Of a DNA stretch of 64,000 bases, positions 1 through 12,947 are shown in pieces. The notes under the pieces were generated by a model that worked only from the letters and a program-made list of their open reading frames with translations, ran no database searches and was not told the DNA's origin. Source of the stretch: Thelephora terrestris (Eukaryota > Basidiomycota > Agaricomycetes > Thelephorales > Thelephoraceae). The DNA lies in NCBI GenBank assembly GCA_015956445.1, contig WIUZ02000019.1, positions 620,001-684,000 on the forward strand, in the 5' to 3' direction. Both the position numbers and the translations under genes were made by a program. Position 1 is the stretch's first letter. Every line of letters starts with the position of its first letter.

Positions 1-98
1 AGCTGGGAGTCAATCTTCCGGAGATCCCGACATCATTGGATATACAGGGGCCGCACACACCTGCACGCCATACAGGCCACCTGAGATTTAGTGGACAT
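1..98 (-). CDS. Double Zn2Cys6 regulator, array copy 1 (5' exon only, runs off left edge)
   Basis: Only the first coding exon (61-98) is inside the window. Read on the minus strand it starts with ATG at 98 and encodes 12 residues ending in a CMAC pair plus the first two bases of an arginine codon, followed by a GTGTGT splice donor at 60-55. The exon has the same length (38 nt), phase and motif as exon 1 of copies 3-6, so this is the 5' end of another member of the array whose remainder lies to the left. The 13-nt micro-exon that follows in the other copies would lie just outside the window. It is a fragment because of the window edge, not because of visible damage. Confidence 0.7.
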
Positions 99-3000
99 CG
101 CGCTGGAAAAGGGGGTAAACAGAAAGGTGGGGTAGTAACATGGAAGTAACAAGCCTCCGAGTGCAAGCGCACGGGGCTCCCATATGACAGATACTTAGTC
201 TTACTACGACTTAGTCAGTCGAACGCGCCCCGTGTTTTGTGACATTTGTCACCGGTTCACTGGCAGCGGCTGCCTGTGTGTGCGCAGCTATGCCGTACGC
301 GGTTACGCTGGCTACAAGAAACCCAACGACCGGCACTAAGTGAGAACACAGCGCTTCCTCTCCATACAAATCCCACAAATCACCTCATGGCCGCTGCACC
401 CTTGATCGGTTGATCCACGTGGGACGATCGTGCTCTCTCCCTCGACTATCTGCAGCCGGACCTTCTTTACTTCCTTCCGCGTCCAAGCCTGGGTAGGGGT
501 AGGGGGAACATTCGTGCCCGGACGAGTTTCCAGCCATTTCTGTGGGACCCCGGGTCTTACATCGGGAGGGCATCATCACCTATAAGTGGATTCCGATGAC
601 GCTCACCCCAAACCTTGATAAGGATCTAGCAGAACTTCCCCCTTGCCCTGCCTGGGTGATCCAGGCCAACCGTGGCCAAGTCTTTGCAAATGAAACCCAG
701 CTGACTGTTTTAGGGTGCATTCAGTGCCGCCGTCAGCCAAACCCTGACGATATAGTTCCGTAATTTGAGCAGTTCCGGTTGGGATCTCAGGATCCGGCAA
801 CACTATCTCAAGTCCCCCGAATAAGTATGGGCTGTGAGCTTAACTCCGAGTCCGACAGGTTTTTCTTTTGATCTTACTCAATTCTTACCAACGATGTACG
901 GGCTCTCGCGTCCGTCCAGTATGTCCGTCCGAACAGCCTTCGCGATGCTCAATGATGACTCTCCGTGTCAACCACTGGCTGGCAGCCCCCAACAAAGTCT
1001 TGCCCCATCACCGAACCTTGCCTTGTACACCCCAGAAGGTTGATCGCTGCAAGAGTTTCAACATCCTTGACCCATAATCTCCTCCCCGTTCCGCATACTT
1101 CGAGTTCTAGCTGGGATTTGAGCAAGTACGGGAGATACGTCTCTACTCCCGTGGGCTATATTCACCGCGCGTTCCAAGTCGTCCCACTCGATCTGCTCTA
1201 TGCGCAACGCTGATCTCTACAGACGTTGCGGCCAAGTCATCGATGAGTACACCTAACCGCGAGCACGCTTTGCTTCACTTGGACGAGACCCACCCATTAA
1301 GGGCTGGTATGTGGTCGGTCCGTGGGTGCGTTGACTAAACCACAGATACACGTGTTCCATCATTGGCATTAATTCCGCATCGCAACGGGAATCGTACACA
1401 GCAGCCATCAGCACACCAGATTCTCGAAACAATGGGTAGATGCCCCTTCGTGTGCGGCCACCGAACATGGCGCACACGATTTTCCCGCCATGATATCTAC
1501 CGCTGCTATTTCATCAACAAGGATTCCATCAACAATGGGGCTTTCCAGCGCACGAACCGTCGAGGGGGGCCCCTTCACCATCTCGAGTACCAGGCGGCCC
1601 ATTGTATCAGTAGCCTAATGAACCCTATAGCAACTTCCAACCAAAAGCCTGAGAGGGACGTTGGCGCTGGGGCGGGCTCTCTCATGCGTGCACGCAACGC
1701 CCGATTGGTTGCAGCTGTTTGGCAAGCCGATAGCTCATCTTTGAAAATATTCGCAAACTTCCCTGCTTACGCGTGGAACTCCGCATCACCGACCCAAGCC
1801 TGACGCCTTAGGATGGCAACCTGACCCACATCCCTTATGACCACGTTCTATTCTGCGATCACCGACACGACTGATCGTGCCCTCTCCCTATACATGTCCC
1901 TATCCCTACACATTTCCCTCTCCCTACACATGCCCGGGTATATCTGGGTACGGAAACTTTATGTCTGGATAAACGTTCAGTCTTCTCTGTCGGAACCTGG
2001 CTGTTACAACGGGACGCTACGATGACCTCTACTCGATCCATAGACGCTCACGGCAGATAGCGCGTTCCTGGGTTCCGAAGATCACGTCACCCAATTGGTC
2101 GGAGCCTTGGCTTTGAAAGCCGACAGGTGAGCGCTCGCACTCGTCCTCCTCACCGAGCGCTCGAAGGCCCATCATTCCATCTAGTTACGTAGGCCATTCG
2201 GATATTTGTAAATAACACTCAATCGATCCTCCGGAAGTGAAACTTGTGCTGCGTGGACCAAGTCGTGACATGTGGTTCTAGAATCTGAGGAGTTCCGCCG
2301 GGATTTCCCCTTCAACACCGGGCGCATGCATAGCGTGCTTGGTTATAGGGGGACCAATGAGGGAGCCGCCACCCCCAGCCAGCCAGCCCCAACTTCTTGA
2401 GGTTAGGGGCTCTTGCGTTCGATATTTCCGTCCGAAAGGAAAGCCTCGCGAACCCCTACGTGTCAACCACCAGCTGACAATTCGCTACGAACGACCTGAA
2501 TTTCAACATTTAACCTTCCCTTCCCTTCCACGCTATGCGAAGTTGATCCCGGGAAAAATGCCAACATCGCTTGGTCCACCGCCATCCCCTGTTCTGTACA
2601 GTTGTATCGACAGCGGTGTGTGTAGAACTTCGTAAAGGGTCGCACCATTCACCATCACCATCATAGCTTCTAGTCCTTTCAAATTCTGGTCACGTTCAAG
2701 TACGCCGTTGTTTACCCCCACCCGGATTAGCTCCAGAATTCCAGGGCTGACACCGCTAGTACTCGACGAGGGCTCGTCGCCCCGCCTAACTTCCGGGTCC
2801 TCAGGCGTTAAGCTTTTCCAGTGCCCTCAGTGAATCCTGTTCCGTGAGGATGCCAGTACCTGATTTCGTTATACCTGTTCATCTCCACCATAGTTGGTTC
2901 GCTTTGCAGCCCTTCAATGTTCTGCCGCTTGATGACAAGTCCCTCGCAATGCTTAGTCGTCGCTAAACTTCCTCCCTCGACAAATTCTACCTTGAGCGCG

Positions 3001-3812
3001 GGGAGAGGGTCAGCCTGGGTCAGCCGAGCGGGCCAATTACAACTCCGACGATCTAGACGGCGATGCACTTGGCACAAGCTCCGTTGTGTTATCCAAGAAG
3101 ACAGGTTGGCAACGGGGAACAGAATGATTGCCCACCGAACATGTCTTCTGGATTAGAAGAGGGTGTTGCGTGGTGTTGTTGGCAAATTCAACGCCTCCAT
3201 CCGCAGCACTGATATCATCGGATCGCACGGCCAGGTCATAACTTGGATCTAAACGTCCGAACCGCGACGTCATTACGGAGTCCTGGCGCTTGAGAACGAG
3301 TGCTACATTCGTGTTGGTGAGGCCTTGTGTTTTGCTTCGACCACCCGCCCACGTGATGCAGAGGATTAGAACATAGAACACTCACAAACTGACACGGACA
3401 GTACGAACATAGGAGGCCAAGCGTGCGTCTAGTGCACTCTAGTGCAGGGACCATGGATTTGAATTGATGACCCCTCGTGGACAGTCACCAAATACCGACC
3501 GGTTACCACGTCCCCCGCCACGATCTCGCCTGGGTGCGGTGTCCGATGGATCCCTCCCGCGTTGAGCGGCGGAAGTACTGTAGGCGAAGCAACGAGAGCG
3601 CCTTCCAGCGGGTAGTCTGTTGGAGGTGTTCATTCAGCATCAGTCCTTCAGTATCTCACTGTCTTTCGCTTTCGGAAAGCGTTCCTCCATCATCTTCGAG
3701 CTGATCAGTGCATTAGATACGCCGGTGAAGCAAATAAATGTGTACTGTAGCCTAATAGAACTATATAACAAATGTCAGTCAAGAGCCCGTGCTTACGTGG
3801 TCTCACCCTACA
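99..3812. other. Array spacer with decayed gene relics
   Basis: This 3.7-kb spacer separates the 5' end of copy 1 from the 3' end of copy 2. No intact gene was found. Stretches near 900-1080, 1490-1620 and 2430-2620 resemble segments of the other array spacers (around 13.8-14.0, 15.06-15.29, 18.3-18.5 and 22.3-22.4 kb), including a recurring minus-strand segment seen best at 13.75-13.95 kb. The reading frames are broken in every copy. I read the spacer as remains of one or more genes carried along with the array unit. The longest open frame here (1363-1803, +, 146 codons) has no recognisable motif. Confidence 0.5.
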
Positions 3813-6159
3813 TCAAAGTCCATAAACCATCCTTTCCTCGGGTACTGCCAAATTCGGAAAATCTGTACTCTCCGAACGGCCATCCGTTGCAATGACCAGG
3901 CAAGCAAACGAGTTGCATTCGAACCCTGGGAAACTTTCCTGAAAATTGAGGTATGCATCTTCGACGATCGTTTTCCGATGTCGCAGTGATTCGCTCTCCG
4001 TGTCCAGTTGCAATCCGAGACGCGCGTCGATGCTGTCCAACGTCGTTTTCCAAGACATCTGAGCGTATATAGAGTGACTTGGTAAGCGCCTCACCTCATT
4101 CAGAGGAACAAATCGGTGTGAGATACGCACCCCAGTTAGAACATCAAAGTATGAGTACACTTCAATGGGGACTTCGAGAGAGAGGTCGCAAAGTTTGCCC
4201 AACGTCAGATCGTAAAGATTCCTCATGAATGTGTTCCAGGCCGGGACTGTCTGATCCATGAAATGGCACAAGGCAGCCAGATGTGACAGGCATATGATGC
4301 AACAGGTCCAAACCATCCAGACGCCGCTAGCGTCCCTTATCCTATTGAACTGCCGTAGGTTCTCCATAAGGTCGGTGGAGAATGTGTTCAGGGCATGGGC
4401 CAGATGGAGGTGTGATTTTTGTCGATCAGCCACGTTTTCAGCCTCTGAAGACAGTGGGAATCAGCAGCTGCTCAGAGACGCAACATTGGGGCTAGGCTTA
4501 CGGTCAACGGAGCTCAGAGCGTGGACCGCGTCTCTGGTCAACAGAACACTTTGAGTCCTCATGGTCAAGGGGCAAATCTCGAAGAGGCAGGGGTACACTC
4601 GCTGGACCAGACCACCAAATCAGTTTCGAGCTCCACAATGAAAAATGACGGATAGTTCTCACCCGGAGGTCGGACCTAAACTCTCTCTCGATTCTCGCCG
4701 TCTTCAGAGGGGCAGGCCCACCCAACGCCAAGTATAGATAATTTTCGAGATAAATCGTTTGAGAGAGGGCAGATACCTCCTCGCGAACCTGGTCCGAGAA
4801 CTCGGCGGGGGGTTCATAAGCCGGAAGGAACCGTAGATTTGCTTTGTCGATGATCTTGCACCCCTTCAGGAGATATAGCTGACCGGTTACGTTTAATCCC
4901 GTAAGAACAAAACAGTGGACGGCTACCACGAGCGCTTGGACTTTGACTCTCTCTTGATTAGTTTGCTTGAGTTGAATGAGGGACTCCCAAGCCCTCTGGG
5001 CATATCTCGCGTGCAACCGAACAATGGCCGGCGTCTTGTCTGGAATCCCGCTGAGAACCATTCCCATCGCTTGTATGGCGTCCAAGAAGTAGTAATTGAC
5101 GACAGAATTGGAGGTGTCGCCACGAAGAATGGCTTCCTGTTTCTCCTGTGTGAGGTAGAGCCCTAGCTTATTCATTCGACATAGCCCCCTTAAGCGGCTG
5201 CCAAAAATCATGGCTTTAGTCCCTCCAGTCCCATAAAACCGCCTCAGACCCGATGATAAACCACATACTAGGACATATCTAGGTCGTTTTCGGAGACCCA
5301 GGAAACCTGCTTACGTTCAGGGGGGATGACCGATAATGGTAGTGGAAGGGGGCGAGGAATGCTCTGGAAATGGATCGACGGAAGAATTGTGAGGGAGGAT
5401 GTGATGAGAGGTGGGGGGCACTCCGTAACACCACGAGCCTTCTCTACGGCTGAGGCACTTGACGAGAGAACCAGCGCCGCTTCATCGAGTGCATGAGGTG
5501 ACTCGGGTCGCTCTGGAGGCGTCGATGGTCGTTCATGGGGGTCAGGGGGTACGTGATGGAAATAAACGAATTTGCTGGATTTCGTTGGGGATCTCGGAAG
5601 CCTGGAAGAGACGTTGGCGCTGGAGCGAGATCTCTCGTACGTACACGCAGCAACCCGATCCCTCTTCAGGCATGTCGTACAAGGTTGTTTAGCGTCGCAT
5701 TTCTGTAGGCATGGTTAGCCCTGGCGATTCCTGGGTTCAGTTCGATATACGTTGTCACTCACGTCTTTCTTCTGCCTGGCCGCGAGAGAATCACATGAGA
5801 CCGAGCCTCCCCCAGAGATCGCCGCTCGCAACTCACCGACAAGGAACACACGCCTCATTCATTCGTAAGGTACTCCCGGCCCCCCTCTTCTTCACCGGGG
5901 CGTAATGACAATCTTGGATGCCCAAAGTCGTGCATCTAGCGCAGCGTCGAGTACCCGGGATGCATTTCTTGGTGGGAGAAGCGCATTCGTAGACAAGGTG
6001 GTGAGAGTCAAGCCTTCAACGCGAGGAGAAACGGGGTTCACCACTTTCCGAGCCCTGGACGAACGGAGTCAATGCTCTAGACATCCTAGGGCAATGGATG
6101 ATGATATGTAAGGAAAGTACGCACCTGCACGCCATACAAGCCCCTTGAGAACCGGGCAT
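3813..6159 (-). CDS. Fungal regulator with two tandem Zn2Cys6 clusters, array copy 2
   Basis: Probable nuclear DNA-binding transcription factor. Exon 1 (6125-6159) begins MPGSQGACMACR; a 13-nt micro-exon (6042-6054) adds A-R-K-V; exon 3 (5837-5967) opens KCIPG and closes cluster 1, then ends with the CVPC pair of cluster 2; a second 13-nt micro-exon (5763-5775) adds Q-K-K-D; the next exon (5' end 5702) opens KCDAKQPC and closes cluster 2. The spacings are C-x2-C-x6-C-x6-C-x2-C-x7-C and C-x2-C-x6-C-x5-C-x2-C-x8-C. A Pro/Ser-rich linker follows, then an alpha-helical region typical of fungal Zn-cluster regulators (4504-5211 and 3813-4433) with conserved LxLTQEKQEAILRGDTSNS and LAALCHF segments. 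The stop TGA at 3813-3815 lies after VPEERMVYGL, matching the other copies. The target genes are unknown. Introns in the 3' half were not all resolved. Confidence 0.82.
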
Positions 6160-6712
6160 CTTACTGATAAAGGAGGTACCTAATCACAAGGGTAAAGCGG
6201 AGGCATACAGGGCATCCCAAATCCGGATTGGAGGGTTTTGTGACATCGTCTCGCGTCGCAACGTGTAAGTTACTGTATGTCATCGTCTCTGCAAACGACC
6301 AGTCATACGCCCCGACCCGACCGACCCGTTTTACACGTGACGGACGAGGCGGATTCACGGATGAGTTTTACTTTTAGACCCCGTTTCTGTCACCCCTCCC
6401 ATGTGAATAACGAATCCCACGATCTCATGGGCCTCGCCGGGCAGTGGACGCGATGTCTGATGAAGTACCTCTCGCGTCGCGCGGTGTGACATAAAACAGG
6501 ACATCGATCCTTCCTGGAGTCGGAGACGGGCGGGCTCAACGGTAATCCCAACTTCTTCGTTCTCATCAACGAGAAATCCATCCAGCTGCCATGAAATCAC
6601 TGCCCCAGGGCGATTCATTACATCAGTAGCCTTATGCACAAGATCAACATATGCCGTAGCCGAATAAAACAATTCGCGAGGAACCAGCCTTGCGTGGACG
6701 TCTCACCCCGCA
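6160..6712. other. Short array spacer with relic
   Basis: This spacer of about 550 bp lies between the ATG of copy 2 and the stop of copy 3. A minus-strand open stretch (6355-6672) resembles minus-strand relics near 1.4-1.6 kb and 15.06-15.29 kb (shared patterns such as a DxMxRP followed by a hydrophobic segment and DEN/VDE). It has no usable start or splice structure and I regard it as decayed coding sequence. It is the shortest spacer of the array and must also hold the promoter of copy 2. Confidence 0.4.
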
Positions 6713-9005
6713 TCAAACCCCGTAACGTTCCCTCTCCGCAGGCATCGCCAAATTCGGAAAATTCGAGCCCTCCGAACGACCATCCGTCGTTAGGACTAGG
6801 GAAAGGAACGTGGCCGGTTCGTGCCCTGGGAGATTTGCTCGAAAATCATCGTATGCCTTTCCGATGACCCCCTTCCAATCTCGCAACGATCCTTTCTCCC
6901 CGTCCAAGTGCAACCCAAGACGTGCGTCGATGGTGTCCAACGCCATTTTCCAGGACCACTGATTACATAGAGCGGCTCGGTAAGCGTCTCATTCAGAGGT
7001 AGAAATCGTCGTGAGATACTCACCCCGGTTAAAATATCAAAGTGCGTGTACACTTCGATGCGGACTTCGAGAGAGAGGTTGCCAAGTTTGGCCACCGTCA
7101 GGTCATAGAGGTCGTTCATGGATAGGCTCGAGGGCGTATCCGCCTGACTCACGAAGTGGCACAAGGCAGCTAGATGTGCAAGACATATGACACAACAAGT
7201 CCACACCGTCTCGGCGCCGCTGGTATCCCCTATATTGACAAACCACTGCAATGTCCTGATAAGGTCGGCGGAAAATGTGTCCAGGGCATGAACCAGATCG
7301 AGGCATAAGGTTTGTTCGTCACTCGTGTCCTCCGCCTCTGAGGGGGGTGAGAATTCAGTCGTAAACAGAGTCGCGATATTCGGGTAAGTCTTACTGTCAA
7401 CAGGAGAATTCAGAGCGTGGATCGCGTCTCTGACCAACAGAATACTTTGTGTGCGCATGGTCAAAGGGCATATCTCGAAGAGACATGGGTAAACGCGCTA
7501 GACCAGGCCCCAGATCGGTTTCGGGCCCTATAGCGAAAAAAATGGCGAGTTTCTCTCACCTGGAGGCCGGTCCTAAACTCTCTCTCGATTCTCGCCGTCT
7601 TCGCAGGCGCAGATCCACCGAGCGTCAAGTGAACGTAGTTTTCGAGATAAATCGCTTGGGAGAGGACAGAGGCATCCTCGCGAACTTGCTCCGAATACTC
7701 TACGGGGAGTCCGGATTCCGGAAGAAACTGGAGTCCTGCTTTCTCAATGATCTTGCATGCCTTCAAGAGATATAGCTGAGGGCCTGCGTTCAACCCGACA
7801 ATGACGCAAGAGTATGCAACCAGCAGTAATGCTTGAGCCTTGTCTCTCTCTTGGTTGGTCTGATTGAGCTGAATGAGGGACTCCCAAGACGTCTGGGAAT
7901 ATCTCGCCTGCAATCGAACTACGGCAGGCGTTACCTCCGGGCCACAAAAATGCACTCCCATCACGTGTGCGCCATCTACAAAGTGGCGATGTATCACGGA
8001 ATTAGAAGTGTCGCCACGGATGATAGCTTCCTGCTTCTCAGGGATGAAATAGAGCCCCAGTTTGTTCAATTGGCATAGCGCCCTCAAGCGGCTGCAAAAA
8101 ATCGTGCATTGAGTTCCTCTGGCACCATGGAAACTCCCGAGACGGGGAAGAAACACGTACAAGCTCATATCTAGATCGTTGCCGGGACCCCAGGAAACCT
8201 GCAGACGTTCTGCGGGGATGATCGATGATGGTAGTGGAAGGGGGCGAGGAATGGCCTGAAAACGGATGGAGGGAAGAATTGTGAGGGAGGGCATGGTGGG
8301 AGGTGGGGGGCATTCCGTCGTTTCACAAGCTTCCTCTATGACTGAGGTATCTGATGAGAGTACCGGCGCAGTTCTTTCGAGCACATGAGGTGAGGGTATC
8401 CACTTGAGTCGCTTTGAAGGCGTCGGTGATCGTTCGCGAAGATAGAGGACACGACCGCCGGAGCGAGGTCCCTCGTACGTGCACGCCGCGCCCCCATCCC
8501 TTATCACGCATGTCGTGCAAGGTTGTTTCGCGTCGCATTTCTATGGGGTGGAATCAACACTTGCGTTTCCCAGATTCAATTCGAGACGTGTTGCCTCTCA
8601 CGCTTTTCTTCTGCCTGGCCGCAGGGGGATCCCGTCAGACCGAGCACATCTTAGGATCACCACTCACAACAACTCACCGACAAGGAACACATGCCTCACC
8701 CATCCGTAAGATACTCCCGGCTCCCCTCTTCTTCACCGGGGCGTAGCGGCAGTCTTGGATGCCGAGGGTCACACATCTGACGCAACGCGGAGTACCCGGG
8801 ATGCATTTCTTCGAGGGAGGGAAGGAAAGAAAATGAGAGACATGTTTTCAGAAGGAGGAGAATATAGGACTCACCGCTTTCCGGATCCTGTGCGAATATC
8901 AGCACCAGAACTCATACTCCAGGCATGCCAGTGTCAGTAGGTAATGATATGCAGAGGCTGTACGCACCTGCACGCTGCACAGGCCCCTTGAGATTTGGTT
9001 GACAT
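6713..9005 (-). CDS. Fungal regulator with two tandem Zn2Cys6 clusters, array copy 3
   Basis: Same architecture as its neighbours. Exon 1 is 8968-9005 (MSTKSQGACAACR). The first 13-nt micro-exon is 8875-8887 (I-R-K-A), giving the textbook CRIRKAKC. Exon 3 continues KCIPGTPRCVRC and ends in the CxxC pair of cluster 2. The second 13-nt micro-exon is 8602-8614 (Q-K-K-S), giving CRQKKSKCDAKQPC. Downstream exons hold the helical middle domain (7461-8100, EKQEAIIRGDTSNS) and the C-terminal part (6796-7464), ending GMPAERERYGV before a TGA at 6713-6715. Cluster 2 here is the closest of all copies to the canonical CRxRKxKCD consensus. It is likely a functional DNA-binding protein; ligand and targets are unknown. 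Confidence 0.82.
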
Positions 9006-10658
9006 TGCACCGGAAAATGAAGTAACAGTAGGGTCGCGGCTGAGGAACGAGCCAAGCGCTAAGCGGTGAGCGCTGCATCGGAAAAGATTCTTTCCGATAT
9101 GGCTTCGGGCGGTTGCCGGACCCCATAATACGGGCAGTGGGTCCATATTTTCGAGACCGATCTGCTTTAGACTTTCGCAACACCACAATCACTTAAAAAC
9201 ATGTAGTTCGAGGCCGGGGTAATTCGTAAAATCTGACCTGGTGATGGGCAAGTCCCTCAGACGACAGAGGTTTTCCCGCGTCGCAGTGTCCCAGTTTCCG
9301 GGGGATTCTGGACATCGGATTATAGTCACAGGCTTGGAAGATCCTCCATCTCGCCCAGAGTGATTGGCAGGAAGCACGACGATCCATTCGCGCGATGCAA
9401 CTGAGCGATCGGTTTCAAGCTGATGGGTTTCCCCGCCATGTACTAATCATTGTTTCCCCGTAGGCCCGGCGCGGATCTCTGTGAGCTCGTAGGTATCCCC
9501 TTTTTTACTTATGGCCTCGACCTCCAGTGCTCCCAACGTGGAAACGGCGTCCGCGCCATAAGAGCTCGTAAGCCGACTCGTCATCCCATTCAAGATACTG
9601 CCGACGGACAGATACCAGCAGATAGAACTTAGCCAACCCTCCTACGGTGCATTTGGTGCTGCTCAAACACATCGGGCGACTTCTGCTCCAACTGTGCAGT
9701 GATAATATCTTGACCGAGAAAACGGTTCGAGGAACTTCACGGTTGCGGCTCTAGATCTGGCGATGCGAGCGCGTCGAATATTTTTCACGGAAAACGGAGC
9801 CGCTTCCCCAAATCCGTTGGACCTTTTTACCCAACGAGATGTTTTCCGATAACTGGCCCTCGCGAACCGCGCCCCTTGTTCTGATTATGATTCTGCTGCA
9901 TCGCCATAACATCCATCTACATGACATATTTGAGAGGGCACCTGCGTTATCCTTCATCGACGGCAGTAGGGCCCTAAACGGCAGTATCCACTCGTGTTGT
10001 TGATCCATCGGTTGACTACGCAGCAGACATACGTATTGATGGTGAGGAAACTAGCAATTCTATTCTATTCGTTTTCGGTTGGAAGCACAACTTCGAAACT
10101 TTCGAGCGCAGGTGAACGCAGCTCAGGAGCCCTCACTGGTAAGCAACGGCAGTCGCACAAAAGTCTCATTATTACTGCAGAGGAACAAGGTAGGGCAGCC
10201 GTGACGGCATTCTCCTTACAGAAGACTTGTAGCGGTGATAAATGAGCTGCGTCTGAGATCCGCCTCGACGAGGAAAGCTAGAGCTGAGGATGAGCTTACT
10301 ATCTAGGATAATTTGTACCGCAAAAGCCGTAGAACTGCAAACCCGCGATTGTCTAGGTGGACGGAGCAAAAGGGCTCGGCTGAGCTTTGTTTGGGTGGCG
10401 TGTCCTGTGGGCCTGTCGTTCAATCGGACCGCCCGTCGGATCAGGAGGGTCGGAATGCCGTTCGTTTGCAGGGAAATCGATGGTTGCGGCTGACTCATCG
10501 ATCACGGCCAAACCATCCTCCTGCCGAAGCCGGGGATAAACACGCGCTGGAGAACATAGATGAACGAATCAAACGTGCGCTGCGAGCCTAATCAAACAAT
10601 TATATAACGAATACCAAACAGGAACTGGCACGCATCACTCACGCGGTCTCACGCTGCA
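9006..10658. other. Array spacer, no intact gene
   Basis: This 1.65-kb spacer sits between copies 3 and 4. It contains only short, mutually overlapping frames without recognisable domains. A stretch around 9500-9610 weakly resembles sequence around 13.25 kb and 21.9-22.0 kb, consistent with relics of the same unidentified neighbour gene. The part nearest 9006 must contain the promoter of copy 3; I see no clear TATA element. Confidence 0.4.
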
Positions 10659-12947
10659 TCAAAGCCCATAACGCTCCCTTTCCTCGGGCACCAACAGATT
10701 CGGATAACTTGAATCCTTCGAACGACCATCCGCAGCAATGACCAGTGAAGCAAACGAGCTTGGCTCGAACCCTGGGAGGTTTTCTTGAAAATCGTCGTAT
10801 GCCTTTTTGATGATCGCCTTTCGGCGTTGCAACGATCCCTTTTCTGCGTCCGAACACAACCCGAGACGTGTGTCAATGGTGTCCAACATTGTGTTCCAAG
10901 ATCTCTGATTACATGGAGTGGCTCAGTAAGGATCTTCGTCTGGAGGGACAAACGGTTATGGGATACGCACCCCAGTCAAAAAATCCACGTATGGATACTT
11001 TTCGATGTGAACTTCGAGGAAGAGGTTGCAAAGTTTGTCCAACGTCAGGTCATAGAGACAGTCCATGGATAGGCTCGAGGTTGTGTCCTTCTGACTCACG
11101 AAGTGGCACAAGGCAGCTAGATGTGCCAGACACATGACGCAACAAGCCCAGATCGTCTCGACGCCGCCTGTATCCCCCAAAATCATGAACCGCTGCAGGT
11201 GCCTCAAGAGGTCACTGGAGAGTATTTCCAGAGAATGTACCAGATGGAGGCATGATCTTCGTCGATCGCCCGTGTTCTCTGCCTCTGAGGTGGGTTCGGA
11301 TCAGCCGCAATCCAGGGCCGACAAAACCGAGTGAGCCTTACGTTCAACAGAGGTTAGAGCGTGGACTGCGTCTCTGACCAGCAGAATACTTTGGGTCCGC
11401 ATTGTCAACGGGCATATTTCGAAGAGGCATGGGTACACTCGCTAGACCAGAACACCAAATCTGTTTCCTGTACGACAAAAAATGACGAATGGTTCTCACC
11501 TGGAGATCAAGCCTAAACTCTCTCTCGATTCTCGCCGTCTTCGCGGGCGCAGGTCCACCCAACGTCAAGTACAGAAAGTTCTCGAGATAAATCACCTGGG
11601 AGAGGACAGAGGCATCCTCACGAACTTGTTCCGAGAACTCGAGGGGAGGACCGTATTCCGGAAGGAAGCGGAAGTTTTGTTTATCGATAATCTTGCACGC
11701 CTTGAGGAAGTACAGTTGAGCGGTTGCGGTCAGCCCGACAATGATGAAACCGTGTGCGACTTGCACTAGCGCTTGCGCTTTCTCCATCTCGTGATTAGTT
11801 CGGGCCAGGTGGATGAGGGATTCCCAGGACCTCTGGAGATGTTTTGCCTGCAAGAGAATCATGGAGGGTGTTAGCTCTGGAGCACAAGAATGCATCCCCA
11901 TGCCATGGGCGCTATCCACAAAGTAGCGATGGACCACAGAGTTGGAAGTGTCGCCCCGGAGGATAGCGTCTTGTTTCTCCTGTGTAAAATAGAGCCCTAG
12001 CCTATTCAGTTGACATAGCGCCTTCAAACGGCTGCCAAAAATCACGAATTTAGTCCCCGAAAACTTCCGATAATAAAGAAAACCACGTACAATGTCATAT
12101 CTAAGCTGCTCTCTGAAGCCGAGGACACTTGTAGAAGTTCGGGAGGGATGTCTGATAACGGTCGTGGAAGGGGACGGGGGACGGTCTGGAAATGGAGGGA
12201 TGGAAGAGTCGTGAGGAAGGGAGTGGGAGGTGGGGGGCACTCCGTGGCGTCGCGAGCTTTCTCTGAGGCACTCGATGAAGGAAGCAGCAGCGTCAGTGGT
12301 TGTTCGCGGAAGTCGGGGGGTAGGAAATAAGAGGAATCATAATCGGACGAAGCGAGGGGAGGATCCTTTCTTGCCAGGAATCTAAGCGTCTTGGGAGGGG
12401 CGTTGTCGATGGAGGGAAATCTCTCGTACGTGCACGCGGCGGTCCTATGCCTGTCCACGCACCTAGTGCAAGGTTGTTTGGCATCGCATTTCTGTGGGTG
12501 GAATCAATCTTTGCGTCTGCTAGGTTCAGCTCGAGACATGCCACCACTCACGTTTTTCCCCCGTCTGATTGCATGAGGGTCCCGTCAGGTCAAGGTCCTT
12601 CGGGTTACAGCTCGCAACAACTCACCGACAAAGAACACACGCTTCACCCATTCGTAATGTAGTACCGCTTCCCCTCTTCTTCACCGGGATGTAAGAACAA
12701 TCTTGGATGCCCAGAGTTGTGCATCGAACGCAACGCGGAGTGCCCGGAATGCATTTCTTCGAGGAAGAAGCCGATAAGAGACAAGTCTTCGAGATGAGGA
12801 GAAATGTAGTTCACCGCTTTCCGAGCCCTGTCATACGAACATTAGTACCAGGAGGTAATCCTCAAGACGCCTGTGCCAGCGGATACTGATATGCGGAGAC
12901 GGTACGTACCTGCACGCCCTACAGGCCCCTTTCGATTGAGTGGTCAT
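10659..12947 (-). CDS. Fungal regulator with two tandem Zn2Cys6 clusters, array copy 4
   Basis: Exon 1 is 12910-12947 (MTTQSKGACRACR). Micro-exon 1 is 12815-12827 (A-R-K-A) and micro-exon 2 is 12552-12564 (R-G-K-N), both 13 nt. Cluster 1 reads CRARKAKCIPGTPRCVRC and cluster 2 reads CRRGKNKCDAKQPC. The middle domain lies at 11344-12050 (EKQDAILRGDTSNSVVHRY), the C-terminal part at 10659-11210, ending VPEERERYGL with TGA at 10659-10661. The segment 11.36-11.77 kb is almost identical in DNA to 16.15-16.56 kb in copy 5, much closer than either is to the other copies, which suggests recent duplication or gene conversion. It is inferred to be a nuclear transcription regulator. Confidence 0.82.

Noticed and set aside
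1363-1803. 146-codon plus-strand open frame in the first spacer
   Set aside because: No motif, no splice context, and it overlaps relic sequence readable on the other strand; likely chance.
1880-1935. Short imperfect repeat built on TCCCTA(T/C)ACAT, reminiscent of telomere-type repeats
   Set aside because: Only three to four imperfect units and not the fungal CCCTAA unit; probably simple low-complexity sequence.
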